This document shows, in pieces, positions 1 through 44,329 of a stretch of DNA of 52,071 bases. The stretch lies in assembly GCF_032854445.1 (NCBI RefSeq), contig NC_088301.1:49721116-49773186 (forward strand), given 5' to 3'. The stretch comes from Liolophura sinensis (lineage: Eukaryota; Mollusca; Polyplacophora; Chitonida; Chitonidae). Within the stretch, counting starts at the first letter, position 1; every line of letters starts with the position of its first letter. The position numbers and the translations under genes are program-made. Below the pieces are notes generated by a model, which worked only from the letters and a program-made list of their open reading frames with translations, did not search any database and had not been told where the DNA came from.

Positions 1-164
1 ATGCTGATTTCTTATCCTCTTCATATTCTGATAATCACATAGTGTGCATGGTTCAGTCTGTAGAAATATATGAATTGGAGCAGTAATAAGCATCTCTGGT
101 TATTGAGTTATATTGACTTTTTCTAAAAGCGGATGTCAACAAATATTTTTCGGGCGTATTTCAG

Positions 165-31128
<30,964 letters not shown>

Positions 31129-31990
31129 GACATCCACATACACCTACAGCTGAGTTGTATAATCATGGGCTGTCGTGTTAAGAGGGATATAAGAAGCAGT
31201 GGGATACTGCACACATTATCTCTCACAATGGGATTATTCCTTTTAAGGTTCATGGTAATCCTTTTATTTCTGTAAAACATTTCATTTTGTTACGTTTGAT
31301 TCATGAGCTTGCTTTTTCTTTGTGGTAGTGTTTAGAAAGAGGTAACAGTTTTACTTCTTGTGTAATTTTAGCTAAAATATATTGTAAACATTCAGTATTA
31401 TTGCATATACATATTGCGTAAGATTGGCTGAATCAGTTGTAGAAGGAATTTTGCATGTATTTTGAATGCATTCCATATCATTTTAAAGCTTTGATGCATC
31501 TTCTGGTTCAAATATAGCATTTGTCTCTGTTTTCATTTTATATGAATACTAAATTTTTATCTATATGGCACAGGTGGTTTAATTGATTAATATAGAGAAA
31601 TTTTTTGTGAGTTTGTGTGCTTTATGAATACATTTCCTGTAGCCATTGATCAAAGTAAATTTAAAATTTTGTTGTTTCAAGATGATACAGTAGTTGTTTG
31701 CCTTATAAAGGCAGATGTTTGAAACCAGTTTGTTAAATTATATGATATGCGTTGTTTCAGCTTAATAAGCCATGTGCTTTTGTTGAAATATTTTGGTGTT
31801 TAAGATTAGTTGAGAGGCAAAGATGCTAAAGTGGTTATATTAATCCGTGTTCATACATTTACGCTTTTGGTCAAAGCTTTAGATTTACAGTTGTGCGCAT
31901 GTATGTTCCTATCTATGGGGAAAGGCAACAGGAATTCTTTCAATAAAATAACTAATAAATGTTATTAATTCGTCATTTTGTTTTATTATT
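31129..31990 (+). other. ALDH1L 3' untranslated region (approximate)
   Basis: AT-rich, no open frame of note. It runs from the stop codon to about 20-30 bases beyond two overlapping-range polyadenylation signals near 31.95 kb. The exact cleavage site is inferred. Confidence 0.6.
31942..31959 (+). promoter_or_regulatory. Polyadenylation signals of ALDH1L
   Basis: Two AATAAA hexamers at 31942-31947 and 31954-31959, followed at 31975-32010 by a strongly T-rich stretch of the kind that binds the cleavage stimulation factor. They are the first convincing signal pair after the stop codon, about 815 bases downstream. Confidence 0.65.
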
Positions 31991-34661
31991 TTTTTTATTT
32001 TTTTGGTCATTTACATATTGTGATTTTTAATAATTGTTTTAAAGATGATTGAAAAAGATTTAATTTAAATTGCTTTATGATAATGACCAGAAACAGCAAA
32101 GCAGCCGAGATCAATTCTCAAAACTAAGGGGTAGATTACTTTTGCGAAAAGGGCTCTAACTTCGTTATATAGCTTTAGAGGATTCCTCATTTAGGAGTTG
32201 TGTGTGTGTGGTGGCGCTCTTGCATATACCAGAAAGTTGGAATAGCATAACGGTCCACAGCCTAAGCCTAGTTGGGAGATTGATGAATCCAATGCACTTT
32301 AAAAAAATAATCGGGCTACTACCTTAGTTTATGAATTATTTGTTTTCCTTAGTCGTTTGAGAATTTATGAGGATGTGCACACATGTCGATAAATTTACCA
32401 TTTACCATTTGTGACCTGATAGGTTATTCCTCCAACTTCCGGTAGATCGGCGGATCAATTTGTCTCCATGGCATTTCTGCTAAGGCACACGTTTACTGCA
32501 GTCTACCATACTAAACGTTTTCAAATTTTGTTTATATACACACAAGATGGAAAATTAGGTATATTGTCAACTAGGCAGATTTGACGCATGTCAATACCCT
32601 TAACCAGCTATTCTAGTCACATAACACAAACTTCGTTTGGCCTGATTTACTGGCCTAGGAAGTTATTGTCAAAGTTGGCGAACTGCTACCCAAGCAATAT
32701 GGAAAGAGGATGATGTAATCAATTCACTGTGTTGCAAAGAACATGAATTGCCCTAAACAGTTTTAAGTGAAATTGTACATATTAACGTGGCTAATTTAAT
32801 GTGAGTGAAAATCAGTGAGATTCATCACATGTAGAGACGATCCCTTTCCAAGAATACAAGCGGCGAGTGAGTATTACTGTTGAAGAGTGTCACTGTTTAG
32901 GCTGTGAAGATTAAGCTTTATACCTCAGTCAATCAATCATCTCTGAAATAAATAAAAATTCTATTTGTTTAATTCAAGTTATCATACCAACGTGAATAAT
33001 ACCATGCCATGTTGCTCGATAACAGAATGAAGGAGTCGATTGTCCCAATATATCATTCCACAGAAACGCTTGCAAATATTATTGGAGTGGATATGATAAG
33101 GTGTCTGATCTGAACGGATATGCTTCGTCGATGCAGATGTGATAGCCAGAGCGATGTATAAAGGATTCTGTGCATGCTCTTGTGTGTGCGTTGAGCTGGC
33201 AATACATTCACGGTGGTCGCATTCATAGCTGTTTGTGCTCAAAGACGTCTGGAACAGCATAATTTGCTGGAAAAACTGAATTAATAACATGGGCCGGATC
33301 TATAAGCGATGCTAGAAACCTTTTGCTGCCTTCATCTGTGGCAGTGCTTAACAACAGGTCTTCTCCAATTTCAAATTATATTTATCCTAGAGAAGTGGGA
33401 ATGTCAGCTATAGAAATAGACACAGGTGTATCGAATAACTATGCGACATGATGGCGGAAGCCGTTATGTCAGGCTGCTGATCTAGACGTGGCTGATCTGG
33501 ATACTAGTCAGAAAGCCATATGGTAATTATCACAGCGTGCTCCTTTCAGGTACCCGGCAGGTGAACACGTTTGGGGCTAATGGACACGTAATTATTAAAC
33601 GTATTGAACTAATTTCTCCTACTAGCTCAATTTTCTGTTGAGACGAAATCATGCACTTGTTGTTATTTTTGTAATTCCATTCAGTTTGCTCTAATTACTT
33701 TCGCTTTCAAAGATTCACTTTTTAATACTCTACATATAGACATACAGGGCTCAGTTTATGAAAAGCTAGCCACAAAATTGAATTTAGCTATCGTTCAAAA
33801 TAAGATTGTATATTGCTCTGCCAAGAGTTCTGCGCAGTTCCTGAATGATTTCTTCCAAGCAAACAACGTACGAAATGCATGGCTTCCACTTCTGTAATTC
33901 TCCGTGTAAGAATTCATGTTTACTACATCAGTTGAGTGCTTTAATGGACAGCTGCAATCAAAAAGCGACAGAGATACCTATAATCATTTAGACTACCAGT
34001 TTTAAATTTGAATTGAGTGAATTGCACTGGAACAAGAATGTCGACTGACCTTCATCACTGAGATTTCAAATTCCTGATTTCATAGATTGTTTTTAAAACT
34101 GGTTAAGCGATTGTCAACTTGGAACGTCCGTTCATGGTCTGCGGTGATGTACGAATGTCACGCTCGACTCTAGATTACCCAAAATGGCCACCATACGAAA
34201 CGCTATGTTGAGTACAATATTTAACAAAAATCAGTTGAGCGTGTTTGTATATATTTGGGGTAATGTATAATTCCAAACTCAATGGTCGAAGTATTTTATC
34301 GTGACGACAACGTTGTTGTTGATGGGAACCTTGTTTTGAAATGCCTATGTATCACACATCGGACATTTTCTCTTCTTTCTCAACTGTAATGCAACGTACG
34401 AAGTTCATTTATAGTGATCATTGTAAGTTGTCGGCATGACCAGAAGATCGCTGCTTTGTCTCTTTGGCGTGCTTTCCAAAGAAAAAATCCTATAGCCAAT
34501 TAAATTGTGTGTCTTAAGAGTGGGTCATGTCTGAGTTGTAAAGGTACTTCTTTTCAGTCTATACGTGGGTTTTGCTTTAATTGTTCTCAGGTCATCACAT
34601 GGTCATCGGTGTTATTCTGTATGGTTTTCAATGTTCGCTAGAGAACACTTCCTTTCCATCA
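31991..34661. other. Intergenic DNA, CpG-richer
   Basis: No convincing exon or repeat. A minus-strand frame at 32982-33290 (102 codons) shows no domain. One good ETS-type site, ACTTCCGGT, lies at 32435-32443; without a gene next to it the meaning is open. Confidence 0.6.
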
Positions 34662-35437
34662 TACGTGGGAGAGAAGTCTTGTCACACATGGAAGAGAAGT
34701 CATGCTACTGGTGAGAGAGGTCATGTCACGCCTGGGAGAGAAGATATGTCGCACGTTGGAGAGAATTCATGTCACACGTGGAAGAGAAGTCATGTCTCAC
34801 GTGAGAAAGAAGTCATGTCACTCGTGGGAGAGGTTTTGTCACATGTGGTGAGGAAGTCATGTCACACGTGGTGGAGAAGACACATGTCACACGTGGGAGA
34901 AAAGTCATGTCACACGTGGGAGAGAAGTCATGGCATGCGTGGGAGAGAAATCATGTCACACGTGGGAGAGAAGTCATGTCACAGGTGGGGGAGAAATCAT
35001 GTCACACGTGAGGAAGAAGTCGTGTCACATGTGGGAGAGAAGTCATGTCACACGTGGAAGAGAAATGTCTCACGTGAGAAAGAAGTCATGTCACACGTGG
35101 GAGAGAAGTCAGTCACACGTGGAAGAGAAAGCATGTCTCACGTGAGAAAGAAGTCATGTCACTAGTGGGAGAGGTTTTGTCACGTGATGGAGAAGTCATG
35201 TCACGCGTGGGTGAAAAGACATGTCACACGTAGGAGAGAAGACATGTCACATGTGGGAGAGAAGTCATGTCACTTGTGGGAGAGGTCATGTCATACTGGG
35301 GCAGAAGCCATGTCACACGTGGGAGAGAAGCCATGTCACACGTGAGGGAGAAGTCATGTCACACGTTGGAGAGAAGACATGTCACACGTGGGAGAGAAGC
35401 CATGTCACAAGTGGGGGAGAAGTCATGTCACACATGG
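34662..35437. repeat. 23-bp minisatellite rich in CACGTG, about 33 units
   Basis: Unit core: GTCACACGTGGGAGAGAAG plus TCAT, with variants (CACGTGGAAGAGAAG, CTCACGTGAGAAAGAAG). About 16 of the units keep the CACGTG palindrome; others have CpG-to-TpG type changes (CACATG). Because 23 is not a multiple of three, a frame crosses all three unit phases, giving the stop-free runs seen at 34581-35165 and 35221-35463. These have a 23-residue super-period (SHVGEKSCHTWERSH) and no other sign of coding. Confidence 0.93.
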
Positions 35438-36962
35438 TTTACTACGGTTTACTTCATCCATAAAACTGGCTACCATCATTATAAATCGTGAAAAGTTATT
35501 GAGTATATCTCGAAGCAACAGATTGAGATAGAGAAGAAAAGTCCCATGAAAATTTTTTGGTTGATTTTGGGGTTGGAATAATATGTGTGTTTTGGGCCAT
35601 TTGAGCTAGATATGGAAAGTTACATTTAATTTTGTGCATTCTTTGCTCTGATTGAATGTTGCAATTAGATTTTGATTTTCCAGCTCATTTCATAAATATT
35701 AGTACTGTGGAGATAATTACTGTGCGAGTCACAGACAAATAGTTGGCTTGACGGGTATAAGCCTACAGAATGGAATGACATAACCATTGTTCGCAAATGT
35801 AAGTAGGTTAGATTTATATGTGTGAAAGTCTTTGGAAGATATTGCTTGCCAGATTAACCATGACTGTCTATATGTAATAGTTAACTGACCAGGATTAAAA
35901 TTAAGACAATTAAGATTGTTAAGCCTTTGCTTCAAGCAGTGGCATGATGAAATCACTTCTGGTTGTGCTATAATATTGAAAAACGCTATCTGCCCTTTGG
36001 GTAATTCCTGAGTTACCCCATAGTTTTTCTTCACGCGTCACTTTCCCCATTAAGTCGATAGTCTAGGCCTTCAAAGCACTTGTTAGGCGTCGTGCCTAGA
36101 GGTAGCTACATGTAGAATAAGGCGGAAATACTGCCTGAAGTGGGAAGCCATTATCGGAGTCATTTCACGTGGCATATCTCTGTCGCCGCATGAAAAAGAA
36201 GTTGGGCATGTTAGTGTAATATCCGGCAAATGTCACCATGAAGTAGCTTATCCCTAAAGGAGAACGACAACACATTTAAGGTATCTACCGTATGTCCATG
36301 ATAATAGCATTTAGTGTTGAATCAACTAAGCATTCCAGCACAGTCACAGAATAAAACAGTTTTCTAAACATTGTACTTCATGCAATGGAGAAATATAAAG
36401 TAGCATATCCTTAAAGGGAAAATATAAATCTTTCTTACTGTTCATTTAATTTGAATTTCAGAAAGTACGAAAACTACTCATTAAGCATATATATTGAGAT
36501 GCAATGTTTAACTGCATCTGAAGAACGGTATAAGCGTTATGTATTCGCCATTTTGATTTGATGCACCCTTAATGTAACAAGAGAGGCTTCTGTCCTGTAT
36601 CTGCTTGACCAGAAAACTTCAAAAGTGTGGTATTGGGTATCTAAAAAGTCTTGTCTCTTTACTCGTCCTTGTATACATCAGATAAACCTGATAACTTTTG
36701 ATGAGATGACGATTTCCGGAAAAGCTTAATACATTTAGAAACCATTCATTTGCAGACAGTCCATATTTAGTAAGCAATATAAAATTTCCGCAGACCATTT
36801 TGCAGGATTCATCAATTAGCTTTTGTCATGTTTGTCATAACTGATGGAGCAATGGTCAACAGGTGCGCAACTGGATAACCAAGTCGTTGGGATAAAGTGA
36901 CATACATGGAAGTCATTATACAGAGCCATATACTGTCGCAGGAATGCATCATCTTATTATCC

Positions 36963-37087
36963 TGACGTCAGCAGCAACTGGATACAACATGGCGTATTCT
37001 CTAAGGCGTCATATTACTGTGGGCTGGAATAAAAACTTAATCGAAGCCGGATAAATATTTTATTAGTTCTTCCGTGGAATGACGTCA
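36963..37087. promoter_or_regulatory. Two CRE/ATF octamers
   Basis: Perfect TGACGTCA palindromes at 36963-36970 (extended to TGACGTCAGCA, also a Maf half-site) and 37080-37087, 117 bases apart. This is the consensus of CREB/ATF bZIP factors. No start site is identified, so function is inferred only. Confidence 0.4.
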
Positions 37088-38310
37088 ATTTTAGTTGGCG
37101 GATTCTCCGATGACAGTTACACTTGGCATATACACGGGTTGAGTGGCTTTGGTGAGTGGTCGCTTCTCTGCCGTTCACTTTATTTGATTGGTGCAGAACA
37201 CAGGAATGTTATGCAAGACTGCGGACAGGTTTTATCATGCCAACCATCTGACATACAATCTCAACTAAGAGCTGTATTGGAATGCGCATCTTCTCTGGAT
37301 TTATGATGACGTGTTAAACTCAGCGCTAATACATCAGCAACTTGGTCGCTGTGACAAAGCAACCCTCCAGTGCACGATTTTAAGAAACACTGTTGAAATG
37401 AAGGATTGTGTGTTTACTTGGGATTTGGCGTAGCTTTAATTAGGATTCCAGTCTGAAACCTGCATGCCTGTTGTTCATCCTCGGATGATTAAAGAAGAAC
37501 TGTTCTTTCTAGCTTACTCACTTTTCATTGATTCCCCCCTCCCCTCTCACCCCTACCCCCATCCCCCCAAAAAATGTTCGTCTTGACTGAACCAAACTGT
37601 TGGTGAGTAATCGAAAACAGAAGTACTATGTAACTGTAGACTAATGATTAAGGGTGTGTACTTTTCCGCCATACTGGAAAGTGACCAGTGCTGTTACAGC
37701 AGCAACAAAGTTTGTGAAGGGTGTTGAATTCCAATGAAAACTGTAGACGCTCGCCATCGGTCATGTGTCGTCATGTAACGATCGTTTTGGATGTTTTTTC
37801 TATGAGATTTTTTTATAATTCTGAAGGTCACGTGACTAAAAACCGTTGTGGCTGTGAAGCTGAAAATTTGTCAACTAATATTTATTGTTGTCTCATGTAG
37901 CCATTTTGATACTTGGCATAGTGCGCCAAAAAGCATTTGAAAACATTTTGTATTTAAGGACACCTTGCGTTTAAATTCAATAAATCAAAATGCATAGCTA
38001 ACAGGTGGATATGGCGGAAGCCTAACTGTAACTAGGCTATTAACCATACTCTCATGCGGTTACCTTTCAACCAAAAATTGTGCATAAGTTAAAAACCAGC
38101 AAATTTGCAGATTTCTTTGTGCGGTGGTTAATGCGCCTACTAAGGTAAAACATTGAATTGATTCGGTTTTCTACTTTTTGGCTCAGTTTTCACCAAATAT
38201 TGCAAGATCAGAGATTCTAATTATAGGTAGAGTGATGTAACTCAGTCTGTTGCTATATGACAGTGAATTCGAAAAATCCACTTATACACACCTTGGAAGC
38301 CGTAAAACAT

Positions 38311-38524
38311 TAATCTGTTAATTTTAACAGAAATTCTGTTGTCAGCAGATTGTTCTGTTAAATAGGCCTACAACACAAATATTCTATTTATTCAACATAA
38401 AGATTCTATTATCTGACTAACAGGATATTATGTTGAATATGACACACTATTATGTTATAACAACAGAATATATTTTGACATCATTCAAACAACATTCTTT
38501 CTGTTAAAATTAGTTTTTGAGTGT
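38311..38524. repeat. MITE-like element with AACAGAAT-type palindromes
   Basis: Fourteen-base inverted ends: TAATTTTAACAGAA at 38319-38332 and its complement at 38499-38512. The inside repeats TTCTGTT / AACAGAAT motifs and GATATTATGTTGAA. Similar palindrome-rich short elements occur in molluscs to my knowledge. No coding capacity. Confidence 0.6.
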
Positions 38525-41500
38525 AGGAGTTCGATCACAATACCGACATAACGCCCCGTTCACAGCGTACTGACACCAGACATGGCTAGTATTTGGCCTG
38601 TCTATCCACATACATCAAGTATACCCAAACTGCCCAATTTATGATCTTATATATGTTGAGTAGACTCCTAGAAAACCCCGGTGTGTAAGATGAACTGTAA
38701 CCGAGTTTACATAAAAAATACCATGTATAACTTTCAGATACCGTCGATCTCTCATCCAAAAAGGAAAAAAAATGGAAAAGAAAAAGAGAAAAATTAGTTT
38801 AGTATACTTCGCATAAATACATGAAGGCTTACGAGGATTCCCACGATAACAACCGTTACAGTAGTGATGCGGTGGTAATACGAATGTTTGGTCACATGAT
38901 CTCCTATAAATTTGTTAGTATAGGCACAAATAAATAAAAAAAATATATTTTGAAACGCTCCAATGCCAATGACGGTCTATTTATCATGCACAAAGTGTAA
39001 AGAATGCCGTGTATTAGCCCACATGCATAGAGCACGACATACCCCGCAACGTCCCATCCGTGAGCAAATGCTGAGTGGTTGAAGATCGGCGTAACGTACA
39101 GAGCTATATGGTCAGCTAACCTGGGTACAGTAGTCCAATTTTGAAATCTTCATCAAATTAAAGTGCTTAGTCTCTGCGGTATGCTAGCGGAACGTGTCCA
39201 GTGTCTTCTTCTAAACATACATTTTTTATAAGAGGCAGTTAGGAGAGTTTTCAAGGCCAAACATACTTTTGAAGAGAGTTGATGTAGGCCAGCTGCTAAT
39301 TACAAGCGCACACTTGCATGCATCAGTGATCATGCCCTCTCATGAATACAGATTTAATCTTACGGCTGCGTTATATAGCTTAAATGGGATGGATTTCTCC
39401 CGTTTTACGATATTGCGAAAGTACAGTTAAATATGAATCATCAAATCTTTTCAAAATAGCATATGCATTGCTTTAATTTATCAACTGTAGCGGAAACAGT
39501 TATAACTCCCATGTCTAACATATAATAGCCTGTATTTTACCGGTACTGCTCGTTGGAAACGACAAAAATTTAACTTACGGATAATATAAGAAAAGATGCC
39601 GAAAGGCTTCAAAATTTCGTCATCACTAATCTCTCAGACGAGAAAAAAAATCTCTTGATTCTCATATTGGTTGAAATGAGCGATATAAACTTATTTCATT
39701 ATGCATTTGATTGATGTTTATTTTTGATTGTAGTTAGCATTTATTTATCTATGTGATTGGTGGCTTACAGCGTAGACAGTAATATTAAAACATCAGATTT
39801 ATTGATTAAAACATAAGATTTATTGATAAGATAACCTCCTCAGCTCTCCAGACAGATCCTTAAACGGACTTAACGTCGCATCAGAACCACGTCGTGAGCG
39901 CTGAGTTGGAGTGTTGTGTGCGACCTCACTGGTCAGGGGGTCGTTCAGCAGGCACGAGTGTCACGCTTCAGTTCAGTGAGCCAAGATATCAGTCGAGGCA
40001 TTAGCTTTACCTAGCTCAGGAGCTCCTTACATAGCGCTCAGCATCGGCGCAATGTCTCAAGCGCGGAAAAATTTCAATAATCTTAACAACTTATGACCTG
40101 TTGAGGAGGATCTCTAAATCAAACAGCTATGGTGAAAAATTCTACTCTTTGTTTGCAAGCCCTGGAATAGAATGTTTATAAAATGCTTTAGAATTTAATT
40201 ATTTTACTTAAACTGTTCCTAGATTTTAATCGATGTGTCCATTGATTTGGATGTTCTTTCATTGTTGTCAATATAGGCTCATGTGGCGAATTTCTTTTTT
40301 TCATGTAGCCAGTAATGACGGTCGTTAATAATGACATATCTAAATTAATAATTTGTATTTTAAATTCTCTACAATGATGAATGCATTCAGTTGAAGTTCA
40401 AAATATATGTTTGTCGGTGTGTAAGCACAGCCCCATTTTACAGTTTCACATGAACATGTCTTAAGGTCATAAACATCCTAGTTCGCCAAACGTCGTATGA
40501 GACGAAGACATGCACAGGAACGTCTGTTATAAGCTATAAATAATAAGTTAAGGATGTGAACTTATCGTAAGACAACGTCAGAAAATGTGACAGAAAATGT
40601 GCCGTTGGTTGGCTGCTTTTAGAATATTGTGATGTCATTCTCTGTGCCAAAAGCACCTAGTCGTAGGTGAGCGAAGTCCCTGGGTGAGTTCCTCTTTGTC
40701 CTGAAGGTACAACGCATCTTTAAGGGATGCTATAGCGCGTGTATTTATTATGATATAAAAACGAAACGGGCCTTTGTGTAACAGTGGCGTTTAAAACAAT
40801 TTGAAATATTATATATAAATATGTCTTTACTTAAGCAAGACTTTCTATTTCTCTTTTCTCTTTGCTCCAGACGTATTATTTATTCATCAATTTTGCCTCC
40901 TCTTGAAAATGAGAGTATTCAACGATTGCTTTTTCTGCGTGTCCATGGGACTGTTGGTCAGTGGATTCGATTTGCTTACATCTTGAAAAAATACTTCTAC
41001 AAGGTACCAGAAAGAGGAATCATGAAACTTAAAGGTATATCAGATCTCGATTCAAATTCGAAAAACAGCCGGACACCTGCATAAATTTAGCATATGTAAT
41101 GGTTTCCTTCTTTTCGACTGAGCAGAAGCGGATCTTATAAGTACACTTTAGCCCTTTTCTTGCTCATTTAGGGGGAACATGCATGTCATCTATCATTTAG
41201 TCATCACTGCCCACGGACTAATGAAAACTGACCTAGAAAATAAATGTACTACTTTTTATCATCTGCAATTATACAAAAATAAATGTCACGGGAGGAATAC
41301 AAGATTGTTTAGTGTGATAGCATGCATGTTTTCAGTGCATGCATGGCTGATATTATAGTCAGGGCAGTTTGCGTTAAATCTGGATCTTGCTTGCAGTCTG
41401 TGTGTAGATTGCAAGTTACCTAAATTGTTCTACAAATAGGTTACCTGTAACAGCCTACAAATTTTAAAATTAAACACGACGTGGGAACGTTAACTTTTTA

Positions 41501-42192
41501 CAGGGCATCATTTAGAAGGCCTGTTGTTTCATTTATATCGTGTCAAAATTTTATTACCGTAACTAAAAAACAGCATTTAAGCAGCCCGAACCAGGTACAA
41601 AACGTCTTATGATCTGCTAAGATTAATCCGACTATATTGACGATGTAGAGGTACAATGCAGATCTGCCAGCCGACGTGTAAAATGGACACAACAGGCCGT
41701 GCAGGGGTCTGAAGATAAACACTGACGAGTAGCTGCAATCGATACAATCAAGGCGTCAGGCCATCCAACAGATGTTGTGTTGTACGTTTTTTTTCCATAT
41801 GGATGCCTTGCTCTAAAGGAGCACGTGAAACAAATGTGAACGCTGATGAAAAAAACAAAAAACAAAATAAAAGCAGAGCGATATCACAGCTTTGGATCAA
41901 CCTGATCAATACAGTTTACTCAATATTTTATGAGTGAATTCGAAATGACAGTTTTAGTGAAAACAATTCCTGATTACTTCACTGATGTTACTGAATGCTT
42001 TCAGAGGTGAGAAAAATTTCCGAAAGGTTAACAGTGTAGCCGTAAAATATGTTTTATTGGTTTGTTTGTTAGGGTTTAACAAACAACATTGTTTTGGTCA
42101 TATCATGCCTATTTCTCTTGAAAACATTCCGGTCCCAATGCCGACATATTTAGTGCGATCACATAGAAATACTATGCTAAGGCTCCTGACAT

Positions 42193-44329
42193 GTCGTTCC
42201 ACTTGGCCAGTGTGTGCATTCCACACCGCTATGCTGTTCCATTCGGTGACAGTATGCTCTCCACACTGCTATGCTGTTCCACCTGGCCACAGTATGTATT
42301 CCACAGTGCTATGTTGTTCCACTCGGTCACAGTATGTATTTTACACTGCTATACTGATCTATTCGGTGACAGTATGTATTCCACAATGCTATGCTGTTCC
42401 ACCTGGCCACAGTATGTATTCCACACTGCTATGCTGTTCCATTCGGTCACACTATGTACTCCACACTGCTATGCTGTTCCATTCAATAAAAGTATGCTTT
42501 CCACAGTGCTATGCTGTTCCAACCGGCCACAGTATGTATTTCACACTGCTATACTGATCTATTCGGTGACAGTATGTATTCCATAATGCTATGCTGTTCC
42601 ATTCGTTGACAGTATGTATTCCACACTGCTATGCTGTTCCACCCGGCCACAGTATGTATTCCACACGGACATGCTGTTCCACTCCGCCACAGTATGTATT
42701 CCACACTGCTATACTGTTCCATTCGGTCACACTATCTACTCCACAATGCTATGCTGTTCCATTCGGTGACCGTAAGTATTCCACACTGCTATACTGATCC
42801 ATTCGGTGACAGTATGCTTTCCACATTGCTATACTGTCCCATTCGGTGGCAGTATGTATTTCACACTGCTATACTGATCTATTCGGTGACAGTATGTATT
42901 CCACACTGCTATACTGTCCCATTCGGTGACAGTATGTATTCCACATTGTTATACTGATCTATTCGGTGACAGTATGTATTCCACATTGTTATACTGATCT
43001 ATTCGGTGACAGTATGTATTCCACATTGTTATACTGATCTATTCGGTGACAGTATGTATTCCACATTGCTATACTGTCCCATTCGGTGACAGTATGTATT
43101 CCACATTGTTATACTGATCTATTCGGTGACAGTATGTATTCCACATTGTTATACTGATCTATTCGGTGACAGTATGTATTCCACATTGTTATACTGATCT
43201 ATTCGGTGACAGTATGTATTCCACATTGTTATACTGATCTATTCGGTGACAGTATGTATTCCACACTGCTATGCTGTTCCACTCGGCCACAGTATGTATT
43301 CCACACTGCTATACTGTTCCATTCGGTGACAGTATGTATTCCACACTGCTATACTGATCCATTTTGTGACAGTATGTATTCCACAGTGCTATACTGATCC
43401 ATTCGGTGACAGTATGCTTTCCACACTGCTATACTGTACCACCCGGCCACAATAGGTTTTCCATACTGCTATGCTTTTCCACTCCGCCTCAGTATGTATT
43501 CCACACTGCTATGCTGTTCCACCCGGTCACAGTATGCTTTCCACACTGCTATACTGTTCCACCCGGCAACAGTAGGTTTTTCATACGGCTATGCTGTTCC
43601 ACTCTGCCACAGTATATTATCCACACTGCTACTGCTGTTTCACCCGGCTGGAGTATGTATTCCACACTGCTATACTGTTCCACTCGGCCACAGTATGTAT
43701 TCCACACTGCTATGCTGTTTCACTCCGCCACAGTTTGTATTCCACACTGCTATACTCTTTCACCCGGTCACAGTATGTATTCCACACTGCTATTCTGTTC
43801 CACTCCAACACAGTATGTACTCAACACTGCTATGCTGTTATACCCGGTCACAATGTGTTTTCTACACTGCTATACTGATCCATTCGGTGACAGTATGCCT
43901 TTCACACTGCCATGCTGTTCCACCCGACCACAGTATGTATTCCACACTTCCATGCTGTTCCACTCCGCCGCAATATGTGTTCGACACTGCTATGCTGTTC
44001 CACTCGGTCAGAGTGTGCTTTCGACACTGCTACTGCTGTTCCACTCCGCCACAAAATGTTTTCTACACTGCTATGTTGTTCCACTTGGTGACAGTGTACT
44101 TTCCACACTGCCATGCTGTTCCACCCGGGCACAGTGTGCTTTTCACACTGCCATGCTGTTCCACCCGGGCCCAGTCTGCTTTCCACACTGCCATGCTGTT
44201 CCACCTGGGCACAGTGTGCTTTCCACACTCCTCTTGCTGTTCCACTGAGCCACAATATGTATTCCACACTGCCATGCTGTTCCACCCGGCCACAATATGT
44301 TTTACATAGTGCTATGTTTTTTTACCTAC
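42193..44329. repeat. 40-bp satellite array, about 53 units
   Basis: Consensus unit: GACAGTATGTATTCCACACT followed by GCTATACTGTTCCATTCGGT. Copies at 42941, 42981, 43021, 43101, 43141, 43181 and 43221 are identical; the unit at 43061 differs, like the one at 42901, giving a four-unit (160-bp) higher-order period in the core. Outer units, especially after 43440, are diverged, and some carry an extra ACTGCT step. Since 40 leaves remainder 1 on division by 3, long frames (up to 280 codons at 43406-44248) arise on both strands; they have a 40-residue period and no start context or domain. Confidence 0.95.

Larger units (their letters stand above)
35438..42192. other. Intergenic DNA
   Basis: No exon I can support. 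Contains a pair of CRE octamers (36963-37087), a MITE-like element (38311-38524) and, at 39787-39830, a 21-bp direct duplication around CAGATTTATTGAT. A 75-codon frame at 37079-37306 and an 87-codon frame at 40821-41084 have no recognisable features. Confidence 0.6.

Noticed and set aside
32982-33290. 102-codon minus-strand open frame
   Set aside because: No domain or splice context; chance frames of this length are expected in 20 kb.
34581-35165. 194-codon open frame with a Cys/His-rich repeat, superficially like zinc fingers
   Set aside because: It is a translation of the 23-bp minisatellite; the Cys and His spacing does not fit C2H2 fingers and the period shifts through all frames.
37079-37306. 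75-codon open frame as a gene
   Set aside because: Short, no domain, and its ATG lies within a CRE octamer; the Cys residues fit no pattern I know.
43406-44309. Long open frames of 280 and 271 codons, plus a 127-codon frame on the other strand
   Set aside because: They lie wholly in the 40-bp satellite, overlap each other in different frames with the same repeating peptide, and have no domain or start context. A stop-free unit whose length is not a multiple of three gives this automatically.
34662-44329. CRISPR-like array
   Set aside because: Both arrays are tandem repeats without unique spacers, in animal nuclear DNA.
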